Of a stretch of 64,000 nt of DNA, positions 1 to 7,176 are shown piece by piece (position 1 is the stretch's first letter; every line of letters begins with the position of its first letter). The notes beneath the pieces are model-generated. The model was not told where the DNA came from. It saw only the letters and a list, made by a program, of their open reading frames with translations, and searched no databases. This DNA comes from Streptomyces sp. NRRL S-646. GTDB lineage: Bacteria; Actinomycetota; Actinomycetes; Streptomycetales; Streptomycetaceae. A program made the position numbers and the translations under genes. The stretch is from the NCBI RefSeq assembly GCF_000720765.1, contig NZ_JODC01000002.1, forward strand, positions 62,001-126,000. Reading direction: 5' to 3'.

Positions 1-72
1 GGGCCTCGTCCGGTGCCCGCGGAGGCCACCGTCCTGCGGCACCACGCCGGACGCCACAGTGCAGGCCGTCCG
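1..72. other. window edge, no gene recognised
   Basis: These bases lie downstream of the RDD gene, which ends at 73 on the minus strand. They may hold the beginning of another minus-strand gene, but too little is visible to name one. Confidence 0.3.
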
Positions 73-516
73 TCAGAACCGGTGGTACCGCACAGCGCTG
101 GCCATGACGACGTCCTGGACCGAGGCATGGCGTCGGCTGAAGGGAATCCAGAGCAGACCCACGGGGAGAGCGACGCAGAACACGGCCCGCAGCAGGGCCC
201 GGGGGATGCCGAGCAGCCGCCCGGTGCGGCCGGTGACCTGCAGGCCCAGCAGCCAGTCGCCGAGGGTGCCGCCGGTCGACGCCCAGCTCACGCCCAGATA
301 GAGCACGGCGACAGCCCAGCCGAGCACCCCCGTCCGCCAGCCGGACAGGTCCGGCATACGGAACGGCGGCCCGGCGACGAGCAGTCGGAGACCCCCGTAC
401 GCGAACTGCACCGCGAACCCGATGCCGGCCACCACGATCGCGTCGACCAGCGCCGCGAGACATCGCGACACCACTCCCGCGGTGTCGCCCCCGGAGCCCT
501 GGTCCCCGTGCGTCAT
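73..516 (-). CDS. RDD family membrane protein
   Basis: This 147-residue protein carries an RDD domain. It has the early 'SRCLAALVDAIVV' type helix with the Arg/Asp pair, two or three further hydrophobic segments, and the 'GGTLGDWLLGLQV' turn typical of the family (G-x-T-x-G-D/K-x-x-x-G). RDD proteins are small integral membrane proteins, proposed in some species to take part in ion or small-molecule exchange; the role here is unknown. Its ATG overlaps the stop of the upstream 9-residue-repeat gene in an ATGA arrangement (513-516), so the two are probably translated together. The family call is solid; the function is not. Confidence 0.85.
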   Translation of the reverse strand: MTHGDQGSGGDTAGVVSRCLAALVDAIVVAGIGFAVQFAYGGLRLLVAGPPFRMPDLSGWRTGVLGWAVAVLYLGVSWASTGGTLGDWLLGLQVTGRTGRLLGIPRALLRAVFCVALPVGLLWIPFSRRHASVQDVVMASAVRYHRF

Positions 517-1169
517 GGTGGCTGCCCGAGCCTGTCGGGGTGCGCCGGGGTCACGCCGGGTCTGTGCAGCAGCCGGTCGGCGACGCGGTTCACCATCCGG
601 TCGGCCCGCACGGTGCGCAGCCGCAGCGCGTCGACCGTCTCCTCGGCCATCCCGCCGCTGGTGTCCCGGACGATCCGGCCCAGGTCGATCTCCTCCAGCA
701 CCGCCCTGGTGAGCGAGACCAGGTCGATCCTGGCGATCACGGAGTCGAGGTCCAGCCGGGCGGCGATGCGGTCGACGTCGATGCGCGCCGCGATCCGGTC
801 CACGTCCAGCCGGGCCGCGATCTCATCCGCGTCCACCCGAGCCACCACCCGGTTCACGTCCACGCGGTCGGCGATGCGGTCCACGTCGACCCGGTCCGCG
901 ATCAGGTCGATGTCGACGCGCCGCACGACCCGCATCACGTCCATCCGGTCGGCGATCCGGTCGACGTCGATACGGGCGGCCAGGCCGTCGAGGTCGAGTC
1001 GGTCCACGACAGCGGTTGTGCCCGCGCGGACGACACGGTCGACGACCGAGCCGGCGGTCCCCAGTGCATATCGCGTCAGCCGTCCGCTGACGTCGAAGGG
1101 ATCCACCAAGCTGCGCCAGGTCATACCACCATCGCACCACGGCTTCGGCGCCTTCGCCTCATCCGTCAC
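513..1169 (-). CDS. protein with eleven 9-residue tandem repeats, function unknown
   Basis: This 218-residue protein belongs to no family I can name. Residues about 58-156 are eleven consecutive 9-residue units of consensus (V/I/L)-D-(V/L)-D-R-I-A-A/D-R, with Asp at position 2 and Arg at position 9 nearly invariant. The pattern suggests an extended amphipathic, charge-zippered structure. The C-terminal 60 residues are non-repetitive. There is no signal peptide and no clear membrane segment. The GTG at 1169 is used here; an in-frame ATG at 1124 would give 203 residues. It is translationally coupled to the downstream RDD membrane protein, so a membrane-associated accessory role is possible but is inference. 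Confidence 0.8.
   Translation of the reverse strand: MTDEAKAPKPWCDGGMTWRSLVDPFDVSGRLTRYALGTAGSVVDRVVRAGTTAVVDRLDLDGLAARIDVDRIADRMDVMRVVRRVDIDLIADRVDVDRIADRVDVNRVVARVDADEIAARLDVDRIAARIDVDRIAARLDLDSVIARIDLVSLTRAVLEEIDLGRIVRDTSGGMAEETVDALRLRTVRADRMVNRVADRLLHRPGVTPAHPDRLGQPP
702..998 (-). repeat. 27-bp coding tandem repeat (11 copies)
   Basis: This DNA encodes the eleven 9-residue units of the gene at 513-1169. The copies are diverged at the base level but keep exact 27-bp register, so the array is constrained at the protein level. Confidence 0.85.
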
Positions 1170-1253
1170 GGGTGATCCGCGTGCGCTCGGGTGGGGTGAA
1201 GATCACAGCCTCCGCACCTCATCGGCGCCCCGCACGGTCAGTACGGTGACTCC

Positions 1254-2018
1254 GTGCCGAAGAGCAAGAACACGTTCTCATCCTGGCGGCGAAGCCTCGC
1301 CCAGCGGGCCGTCCACGCGGGCTGGGCCTGGGTGCAGCGCACGGGCTCGGTGACGGCCGAGCGCCCCGGCCGCTTCCGCTTCGGCTCGATCGGCGAAGCC
1401 ACCCGGCTCGCCTTCCCGCTCGGCACCGTCTTCGGCGAATCCTGGATCCACATCGGCTCGCACTGCATCGTCGGCGAGCAGGTCACCCTCACCGCGGGGC
1501 TGATGCCCGACCTGGACCTCGGCCCCGACCCGATCCTGCGCATCGGCGACGGTGTCGTGCTGGGCCGCGGCAGCCACGTCATCGCCGACACGACGGTGAG
1601 CATCGGCAGCGACTGCTACTTCGGGCCGTATGTGTATGTGACGTCCACGAACCACTCGTACGACGATCCGCACGAGCCCATCGGCAAGCAGTGGCCGCGC
1701 ATGGAGCCGGTGGAGATCGGGCCGGGCTGCTGGATCGGCACCGGTGCGGTGATCCTGCCGGGTGCGCGGATCGGACGGAACGTGGTCGTGGCCGCCGGTG
1801 CCGTGGTCCGGGGTGTCGTGCCCGACCATGCCGTGGTGGCGGGGGCGCCCGCCCGTGTCGTACGCCGCTGGACGGCCGCCGAGGGCTGGCAGCCGCCGCT
1901 CAGGACGCCTGCCCCCGTGCCGATTCCCGACGGGGTCACGCCCGACCAGCTGCGGGCGCTCTCGGAGCTGGACGAGGAGACCGTGGCGAGGCTGGCCGAA
2001 CTGGAGCCGGAGTCCTAG
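1254..2018 (+). CDS. left-handed beta-helix acyltransferase (hexapeptide repeat family)
   Basis: This 254-residue protein has successive hexapeptide repeats: 'IHIGSHCIVGEQV', 'LRIGDGVVLGRGSHVIADTTVSIGSDCYFG', and after a loop 'VEIGPGCWIGTGAVILPGARIGRNVVVAAGAVV'. This is the LbH fold of serine/maltose/WecB-type O- or N-acetyltransferases. The loop with 'TSTNHSYDD' carries a His in the place of the usual catalytic His of these trimeric enzymes. The C-terminal 60 residues form a family-specific extension. The GTG at 1254 is the only suitable start. It stands alone, so the acceptor substrate (sugar, cell wall or small molecule) cannot be told. Confidence 0.85.
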   Translation: MPKSKNTFSSWRRSLAQRAVHAGWAWVQRTGSVTAERPGRFRFGSIGEATRLAFPLGTVFGESWIHIGSHCIVGEQVTLTAGLMPDLDLGPDPILRIGDGVVLGRGSHVIADTTVSIGSDCYFGPYVYVTSTNHSYDDPHEPIGKQWPRMEPVEIGPGCWIGTGAVILPGARIGRNVVVAAGAVVRGVVPDHAVVAGAPARVVRRWTAAEGWQPPLRTPAPVPIPDGVTPDQLRALSELDEETVARLAELEPES

Positions 2019-2025
2019 GCGGGGC

Positions 2026-2883
2026 CTAGCCCGTCGCCAGGAGCAGTGTGCCCACCAGCGCGAGGCCCGCGCCCGCCGCCTGGATACCGCGGAGGCGCTC
2101 CCTGAGGAGGCCGCGTGCGGCGAGTGCGGTCACCACCGGGTAGAGCGAGGCGAGGACGGCGGCCACGGTGATCGGGCCGTGCTGGGCGGCGACCGAGTAG
2201 GTGCCGTTCGCCGCGACGTCCGCGAGGCCGACGAAGGCGAGTGCCGGGAGGGACGTCCAGGCGAAGCCGCCGGCCGGGAGGGCCTCGCCGCCCCGCTGCA
2301 CGGAGGCGTAGAGCGCGATGCCGCCCGTGGTCACGCTCGTCAGGCGCTGGACGAAGAGGGCGAGGAAGAGGCCGGTGACGGTCGTGGACGCCTCGGTGAT
2401 CAGTGCGAACACCGTGCCGAAGCCGAGGGCCGCGACGAGGGTGAGCAGGATGGCCTGACGTTGCACCGGGGCGCCCCTGAGCTGCGGTCCGCCCGCGAGC
2501 ACGACTCCGGTGACAGCGACCGCGATGCCCGCGACCTGCGTCAGACCGGGACGTTCGCCGAGGAAGAGGCCCACGCTCACGGGGACCGCCACGCTCAGGG
2601 TCGCGAGCGGGGAGACGACGCCCATCGGCCCCAGGGCCAGGGCCTTGTAGAAGGAGAACAGGGCGGCCGGGCCCACCAGCCCCGCGGCGAAGGCGAACCA
2701 CAGCCGGGGACCGGCCTCGCTCCAGCCGCCCGTGGCCAGCACGATCGCCCCGAGCACGGCCGCGGCGATCCCCTGCGAGACGACGACCACCGTGAGCGCC
2801 GGCGTGCGCCGGGTCAGCAGTCCGCCGCCGAAGTCGGCAAGGCCCCAGAGCAGGCTGGTGGCCAGGGCGAAGAATGCTGTCAC
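2026..2883 (-). CDS. EamA/DMT superfamily transporter
   Basis: This 285-residue integral membrane protein has two EamA halves (about residues 1-140 and 150-285) and roughly ten hydrophobic segments, as in drug/metabolite transporters. The start is the GTG at 2883, which places 'TAFFALATSLLWGLADF' at the N-terminus as the first membrane segment. The open frame continues upstream without homology and would run across the promoter region. The gene is divergent from an XRE-cupin regulator at 2999, the usual layout for a regulator controlling an exporter or permease next to it. The substrate is unknown; amino-acid or metabolite efflux is the common role. Confidence 0.85.
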   Translation of the reverse strand: MTAFFALATSLLWGLADFGGGLLTRRTPALTVVVVSQGIAAAVLGAIVLATGGWSEAGPRLWFAFAAGLVGPAALFSFYKALALGPMGVVSPLATLSVAVPVSVGLFLGERPGLTQVAGIAVAVTGVVLAGGPQLRGAPVQRQAILLTLVAALGFGTVFALITEASTTVTGLFLALFVQRLTSVTTGGIALYASVQRGGEALPAGGFAWTSLPALAFVGLADVAANGTYSVAAQHGPITVAAVLASLYPVVTALAARGLLRERLRGIQAAGAGLALVGTLLLATG

Positions 2884-2901
2884 GGGTCGCCTCGCAGTAC
2901 A

Positions 2902-2949
2902 GTTCGGTGAACGATCGGGTGCACAACATCGTAGTTCAGTGAAGTGAAC
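2902..2949. promoter_or_regulatory. paired inverted repeats between DMT and XRE-cupin genes
   Basis: Two palindromes share the half-sites GTTC and GAAC: GTTCGGTGAAC at 2902-2912 and GTTCAGTGAAGTGAAC at 2934-2949. Their left edges are 32 bp apart, close to three helical turns. They sit in the 115-bp divergent promoter region and are the obvious candidate operator for the XRE-cupin protein. Confidence 0.5.
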
Positions 2950-2998
2950 CCTGTCATCCAGAATATTGACCGCGCAGTACATCGATATTGGACGGAAC

Positions 2999-3571
2999 GT
3001 GTCGGACCTCGATCTGCTGACCCAGTCCCTGGCCCGCAACGTCAAGCGCTGGCGAGGCGAGCGGGGCTTCACCCTGGACGCGCTCGCCGCCCGCGCCGGG
3101 GTCAGCCGCGGCATGCTCATCCAGATCGAGCAGGCCCGCACCAACCCGAGCATCGGCACCGTCGTCAAGATCGGCGACGCGCTCGGCGTCAGCGTCACCA
3201 CACTGCTCGACTACGAGCAGGGCCCGAAGGTGCGGGTCGTCCCGGCCGAACAGGTGGTACGGCTGTGGCACACCGACGCGGGAAGTTACAGCAGGCTGCT
3301 CGCCGGTACCGAGGCGCCGGGACCGCTGGAGATGTGGGACTGGCGGCTGATGCCGGGCGACAGCAGTGCCTCGGACCCGCATCCCGCCGGGACGGTGGAG
3401 ATCGCCCATGTGACGGCGGGTGAGCTGACCCTCACGGTGGAGGGCGCGGAGTACCGCGTCCCGGCCGGCGCAAGCGTCACCTTCGAGGCCAACGCCCCGC
3501 ACAGCTACGGCAATCAAGGCGATGTGCCGATGGAGCTCGTGCTGGCGGTCTCCGTCCCGCCCGTGCACTGA
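2999..3571 (+). CDS. XRE-family regulator with C-terminal cupin sensor
   Basis: This protein has about 190 residues. The N-terminal third is an HTH_3/XRE domain ('LARNVKRWRGERGFTLDALA' followed by 'GVSRGMLIQIE'). The C-terminal half is a small cupin, with 'HPAGTVEIAHVTAGELTLTVEG' and 'NAPHSYGN' in the two cupin motifs. Such regulators bind a small ligand in the cupin and repress or activate a neighbouring transporter or enzyme. The GTG at 2999 is chosen because GGACGG lies just upstream; an in-frame TTG at 2966 would add 11 residues. It is divergent from the DMT exporter, which is probably its target. Confidence 0.85.
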   Translation: MSDLDLLTQSLARNVKRWRGERGFTLDALAARAGVSRGMLIQIEQARTNPSIGTVVKIGDALGVSVTTLLDYEQGPKVRVVPAEQVVRLWHTDAGSYSRLLAGTEAPGPLEMWDWRLMPGDSSASDPHPAGTVEIAHVTAGELTLTVEGAEYRVPAGASVTFEANAPHSYGNQGDVPMELVLAVSVPPVH

Positions 3572-3603
3572 GCCGGCCCGGGACGTCCTGTTAACGTGCG
3601 GCC

Positions 3604-4158
3604 ATGCGCCCACCCATCGGACACTTCGACCTCGCGATCCCCGCCCCCGACGCCCTCGACGAACTGACCCGCCCGGTCGCCGACGCCGTACGCCACTGGA
3701 GCGGCAGCGTCCCCGCCGACCAGATCGTCTACGTCGACACCGACCCGCAGTGGGCCGACACCACCGTCTTCGTGGAGCACTACGGGCAGGAACTGCTCGA
3801 GCAGTCGGCGAACTGCGTGGTGGTGGCCGGCAAGCGGGGCGGGGAGACGAAACTCGCAGCGTGCCTCGTGCTCTCCACCACCCGGGTCGACGTCAACGGC
3901 GTCGTCCGCCGCCAACTCGGCGCCCGCAAGGCCTCGTTCGCGTCCATGGACACGGCAACGGGTGAGACCGGCATGGAGTACGGCGGCATCACCCCGATCG
4001 GACTCCCGGACGGCTGGCCGGTGCTGGTGGACTCGGCCGTCGCCGACCTGCCCTACGTCCTGGTCGGCAGCGGCCGCCGCCGCGGCAAGCTGCTGGTCCC
4101 GGGCAAGGCGTTCGCGGAACTGCCGGGCGCGGTGGTGCTGGAGGGGCTCGGCGTCTGA
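3604..4158 (+). CDS. YbaK/EbsC (aminoacyl-tRNA deacylase-like) protein
   Basis: This 184-residue protein has a YbaK-type domain: 'NCVVVAGKRGGETKLAACLVLSTTRVDVNGVVRRQLGARKASFA' followed by 'GGITPIGLPDGWPVLVDSAV', which are the conserved core and the GxxxPxGL-type strand. In the family these domains hydrolyse mischarged aminoacyl-tRNA in trans, for example Cys-tRNA(Pro) by YbaK. The Lys of 'GETKLAA' is in the expected position of the catalytic-site lysine. The specific substrate cannot be read from the sequence. The gene is monocistronic. Confidence 0.8.
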   Translation: MRPPIGHFDLAIPAPDALDELTRPVADAVRHWSGSVPADQIVYVDTDPQWADTTVFVEHYGQELLEQSANCVVVAGKRGGETKLAACLVLSTTRVDVNGVVRRQLGARKASFASMDTATGETGMEYGGITPIGLPDGWPVLVDSAVADLPYVLVGSGRRRGKLLVPGKAFAELPGAVVLEGLGV

Positions 4159-4185
4159 GGCCGCGCTGCGCGGGTTGCGCGGCGA

Positions 4186-4345
4186 TGTGTCGTCATTCGT
4201 CTGCGGCGTCGTCGTGGCTGGTCGCTCCCTCACTCTCGACTTCGCTCGAGCGGGGGACCTTCATCGCGGCGGAGCCGCATCTCGGCTGTGACATCAGCCG
4301 CTGCCGCGGCGGGGCCCCGCGCCCCTTCCCGGCGCTCCCGGACCG
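4186..4345. repeat. Streptomyces intergenic repeat, long form
   Basis: This intergenic block contains GTGGCTGGTCGC (4214-4225), a GCGGCGGAGCCGC hairpin and CCCCGCGCCCCTTC (4315-4328). The first and last words recur exactly at 33599-33610 and 33617-33630. I recognise the words from Streptomyces intergenic spacers. It sits between two 3' ends (YbaK and CDF) and may also help terminate transcription. Confidence 0.6.
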
Positions 4346-4367
4346 CACGGCACTTTGCTGAGGCCGC

Positions 4368-5444
4368 CTAGTGCGTCGCATGGTGCGCCAAGGCCAGGTG
4401 CGGGTCCGCCTCGCCCGGCGCCGGTGCCGGATCGGCGTGCACCAGGGCCGCCGTCAGTCTCGGCACGGCGTGCAGCAGGGCGTGTTCGGCCTCGACCGCG
4501 ATGGCGTGCGCCATACGTACGGTCGCCTCGCCGTCGACCACCACCGCCACCTCGGCGCGCAGCCGGTGCCCGATCCAGCGCAGCCGCAGCTCACCGACCT
4601 CCCGCACGCCCGGCACCTCGCGCAGCGCCCCCTCGGCCCGGTCGACCAGCTCCGGGTCGACGGCGTCCATCACGCGCCGGAACACCTCGCGCGCCGCGTC
4701 CCGCAGCACCAGCGCGATCGCCGCGGTGATCGCCAGCCCCACGAGCGGGTCCGCGAGTTGCCACCCCAGCGCCGAGCCACCGGCACCCAGCAGCACGGCC
4801 AGTGAAGTGAACCCGTCCGTACGGGCGTGCAGTCCGTCGGCGACCAGCGCGGCCGAGCCGATCTCCCGGCCCACCCGGATCCGGTAGCGGGCCACCCACT
4901 CGTTCCCGGCGAAGCCGACCAGCGCGGCCACCGCCACCGCCGGTATGTGCGCGACGGGACGCGGATCGAGCAGTCGCTCCACCGCCGCCCAGGCCGCGAA
5001 CGCCGCCGACGCTGCGATCGTCAGCACGATCGCCATCCCCGCAAGGTCCTCGGCCCGGCCGTAGCCGTAGGTGAAGCGGCGCGTGGCCGCCCGTCGGCCC
5101 AGCACGAAAGCGATCCCCAGCGGTACGGCGGTCAGCGCGTCGGCGGCGTTGTGCACCGTGTCGCCGAGCAGGGCCACCGAACCGGACATGACCACGACCA
5201 CGGCCTGCGCCACGGCCGTCGCCCCGAGGGCGGCCAGCGAGACCCACAGTGCACGCATTCCGCGGGCCGAGGACTCCAGCGCGGAGTCGAGCTTGTCGGC
5301 GGTCTCGTGGGAGTGCGGGGTGAGCAGGTGGCCGAGGCGGTGTTTGAGGCCGGTCGGGCGGTGTTCGTGCGAGTGCCCGTGGTCATGGTGCCGGTGGTGC
5401 CCGTGGTCGTGGTGCTCGTCATGGTGATCGTGATGGTCGCTCAC
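4368..5444 (-). CDS. cation diffusion facilitator (Zn/Co/Cd-type) with His-rich N-terminus
   Basis: This 358-residue protein is a CDF-family metal/proton antiporter. It has six predicted membrane segments, with metal-site motifs in helix 2 ('LGDTVHNAADAL', HxxxD) and helix 5 ('LHARTDGF', HxxxD), and a cytoplasmic C-terminal ferredoxin-like domain. The first about 35 residues are dominated by His, Asp and Gly and probably bind metal. The GTG at 5444 is chosen because AAGGAG lies just upstream, and the His-rich segment follows directly. It is divergent from an ArsR/SmtB regulator, the classic arrangement for metal-induced efflux. Confidence 0.92.
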   Translation of the reverse strand: MSDHHDHHDEHHDHGHHRHHDHGHSHEHRPTGLKHRLGHLLTPHSHETADKLDSALESSARGMRALWVSLAALGATAVAQAVVVVMSGSVALLGDTVHNAADALTAVPLGIAFVLGRRAATRRFTYGYGRAEDLAGMAIVLTIAASAAFAAWAAVERLLDPRPVAHIPAVAVAALVGFAGNEWVARYRIRVGREIGSAALVADGLHARTDGFTSLAVLLGAGGSALGWQLADPLVGLAITAAIALVLRDAAREVFRRVMDAVDPELVDRAEGALREVPGVREVGELRLRWIGHRLRAEVAVVVDGEATVRMAHAIAVEAEHALLHAVPRLTAALVHADPAPAPGEADPHLALAHHATH

Positions 5445-5498
5445 ATGGGCTCCTTCCGGTGCGCGGTGGTGGACGCGGGGCGCCCACGGGACCATTAT

Positions 5499-5514
5499 GT
5501 GCGTATGAGCGCAC
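5499..5514. promoter_or_regulatory. inverted repeat at the start of the arsR-type gene
   Basis: GTGCG and CGCAC arms flank the hexamer TATGAG. The repeat lies across the likely start codon of the ArsR-type gene and about 55 bp from the CDF start. It is a candidate autoregulatory operator, which would mean repression by blocking the start of a very short-leader or leaderless transcript. Confidence 0.35.
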
Positions 5515-5864
5515 GCATGCACCTATCAACTGCGCACGATGCGCACCCGCGCACCCCGGGCGAGGAGCAGTTCGCGCTTGCCGCCGAGCTCCTCGCCCTG
5601 CTGGGCGACCGCACCCGTCTGGCGCTGCTGCATGCCCTGACCGGCGGCGAGGCCGACGTCACGACCCTCACGGAGGCGAGCGGGGCGGCCCGGCCCGCGG
5701 TCAGCCAGCACCTGGCGCGGCTGCGGCTGGCGGGCCTGGTGAACACGCGCAAGGAGGGCCGCAGGGTCATCTACTCACTGCGGGACGGCCATCTGCGGCG
5801 GCTCGTGGACGAGGCGCTGAAGGTGGCGGACCACCGGCTCAGCGATCGGCCGCTGCACGATTGA
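5505..5864 (+). CDS. ArsR/SmtB-family metalloregulator
   Basis: This 119-residue winged-helix repressor has the family core 'LALLGDRTRLALLHALTGGE', the recognition helix region 'GAARPAVSQHLARLRLAGLVNTRKEGRRVIYSL', and a C-terminal helix with 'VADHRL'. The D-x-H spacing in that last helix matches the alpha-5 metal site of SmtB/CzrA types. An N-terminal stretch with several His residues may add ligands. The ATG at 5505 is used; GTG 5499 is in frame two codons earlier. It is divergent from the CDF exporter, which it most likely represses until zinc or a similar ion binds. Confidence 0.88.
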   Translation: MSARMHLSTAHDAHPRTPGEEQFALAAELLALLGDRTRLALLHALTGGEADVTTLTEASGAARPAVSQHLARLRLAGLVNTRKEGRRVIYSLRDGHLRRLVDEALKVADHRLSDRPLHD

Positions 5865-5876
5865 GGATCACGGAAT

Positions 5877-7097
5877 TCAGGACGCGGAGCTCTTGCCGAG
5901 GTACTGCTCCGCGAACGCCGCGGCGGCTGCCGGGGATTCGAAGAGGCGGCGCAGCCGGGCCAGCGTCGTGCCCGCGCGGTAGGCGTCGCCCGACGACGCG
6001 CCGTGGTACACCTCCGACAGCCACTGCGAGAACTCCTGGTAGTCCCACACACGTCCGAGGCAGGCCGCGGAGTAGCCGTCGAGGCCGCGGGCGTCCCCCT
6101 TGGCGAGGTACGCGATGAGCCCGTCGCCGAGCAGGAAGGCGTCGTGCAGGGCCAGGTTCATGCCCTTGGCCGCGATGGGCGCGGTGAGATGGGCTGCGTC
6201 CCCGGCCAGGAAGAGACGGCCGAACACCATGGGTTCGACCACGTAGTTGTGCATGTCGAGGACGCGTTTCTCGATCAGCCGTCCCTCTGTGAGCGGCGGC
6301 CGGTCGGCGGCGCCGAGCCGCTCCTGCAGTTCGGCCCAGACGCGGTCCTCCGGCCAGTTTTCCGGGTCGTCGCCCGGCGGGCACTCCAGGTAGTAGCGGG
6401 TGACCTCGGGGCTGCGGGCCATGTGCCCGGCGAAGCCGTTCGGATGGACGCCGAACACCACGCAGTCGCTGGACGGCGGTGCCTGAGCCAGCAGCGCCAG
6501 CCAGCCGATGCCGTAGTCGTGCCGGGCGATCCGGGCCTGCTGCGGAAGCACGGTCCGCGTCACCCCGCGTGCTCCGTCGCAGCCCGCCACGAAGTCGCAC
6601 GTCACGAGCGTGCGTCGGCCGGTCTCGGGGTCGAGGTACGACACCGCCGGCCGGTCGGTGTCCAGGCCGTGCAACTGCACGTCCCGCACGCCGAAACGGA
6701 TGGCGCCGCCGCGCACGTCGGCGTACTCGCGCACCAGGTCCGTCACCAGCAGCGGCTGCGGATAGACGAAGTGGTGATGTCCCGTCAGGTCGGTGTAGGA
6801 GAGCCGGTGCCGTTGCCCCTCGACGCGGAACTCGCACTGGGTGTGCAGCTGCGCCCGCTCCAGCAGATTGTCCGCGAGGCCCCGTTCCTGGAGCCCGCGC
6901 ACGGCCCACTCCTCCAGCACACCGGCCCGTGGCCGCTGCTCGATGAACTCGCGCGTCTCGGTCTCCAGCACCAGGCAGTCGACCGACGCGGCCCGCAGGA
7001 TGTTCCCGATGGTGAGGCCGGCGGGCCCGGCGCCCACGATCACCACCGGAAAGCGTTGCGGGGAAGGGGAGTTGGAGTGGGGGTCGGTGGAAGTCAC
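5877..7097 (-). CDS. pobA: 4-hydroxybenzoate 3-monooxygenase
   Basis: This 406-residue FAD flavoprotein would convert 4-hydroxybenzoate to protocatechuate with NAD(P)H and O2. Visible motifs are the Rossmann GxGxxG 'VVIVGAGPAGLTIGNIL', the second FAD motif 'CDFVAGCDGARG' (DG), and 'GRLFLAGDAAHLTAPIAAKGMNLALHDAF' (GD), typical of group A hydroxylases; length matches PobA. The GTG at 7097 precedes the Rossmann strand by about 18 residues. No pca (protocatechuate ring-cleavage) genes are nearby, so the product must be used elsewhere. The next gene upstream on the same strand is an APC permease, not obviously connected. Confidence 0.88.
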   Translation of the reverse strand: MTSTDPHSNSPSPQRFPVVIVGAGPAGLTIGNILRAASVDCLVLETETREFIEQRPRAGVLEEWAVRGLQERGLADNLLERAQLHTQCEFRVEGQRHRLSYTDLTGHHHFVYPQPLLVTDLVREYADVRGGAIRFGVRDVQLHGLDTDRPAVSYLDPETGRRTLVTCDFVAGCDGARGVTRTVLPQQARIARHDYGIGWLALLAQAPPSSDCVVFGVHPNGFAGHMARSPEVTRYYLECPPGDDPENWPEDRVWAELQERLGAADRPPLTEGRLIEKRVLDMHNYVVEPMVFGRLFLAGDAAHLTAPIAAKGMNLALHDAFLLGDGLIAYLAKGDARGLDGYSAACLGRVWDYQEFSQWLSEVYHGASSGDAYRAGTTLARLRRLFESPAAAAAFAEQYLGKSSAS

Positions 7098-7114
7098 CCG
7101 AGCATTATGACGGT

Positions 7115-7154
7115 GGCCCGTCAGCCGCGGCAGGGGAGCCGCGGCCGACGGGCC
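7115..7154 (-). terminator. hairpin terminator after the APC permease
   Basis: GGCCCGTC and GCCGCGGC are mirrored by GCCGCGGC and GACGGGCC, giving two 8-bp stems separated by single mismatched bases around a 6-base loop. It lies 22 bp past the permease stop and upstream of pobA. Confidence 0.7.
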
Positions 7155-7176
7155 GGGTCGGGGGAGGGGCGGTCGG

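Noticed and set aside
13..1353. 446-codon plus-strand open frame across the RDD and repeat-protein genes
   Set aside because: Its composition is antisense-like (long Thr/Arg/Ser runs mirroring the 27-bp repeats), it has no family features, and the opposite strand carries two well-supported coupled genes.
2026..3201. 391-residue version of the DMT transporter starting upstream
   Set aside because: The extra 106 residues cross the divergent promoter and overlap the XRE-cupin gene; they have no membrane segments or homology. GTG 2883 is the better start.
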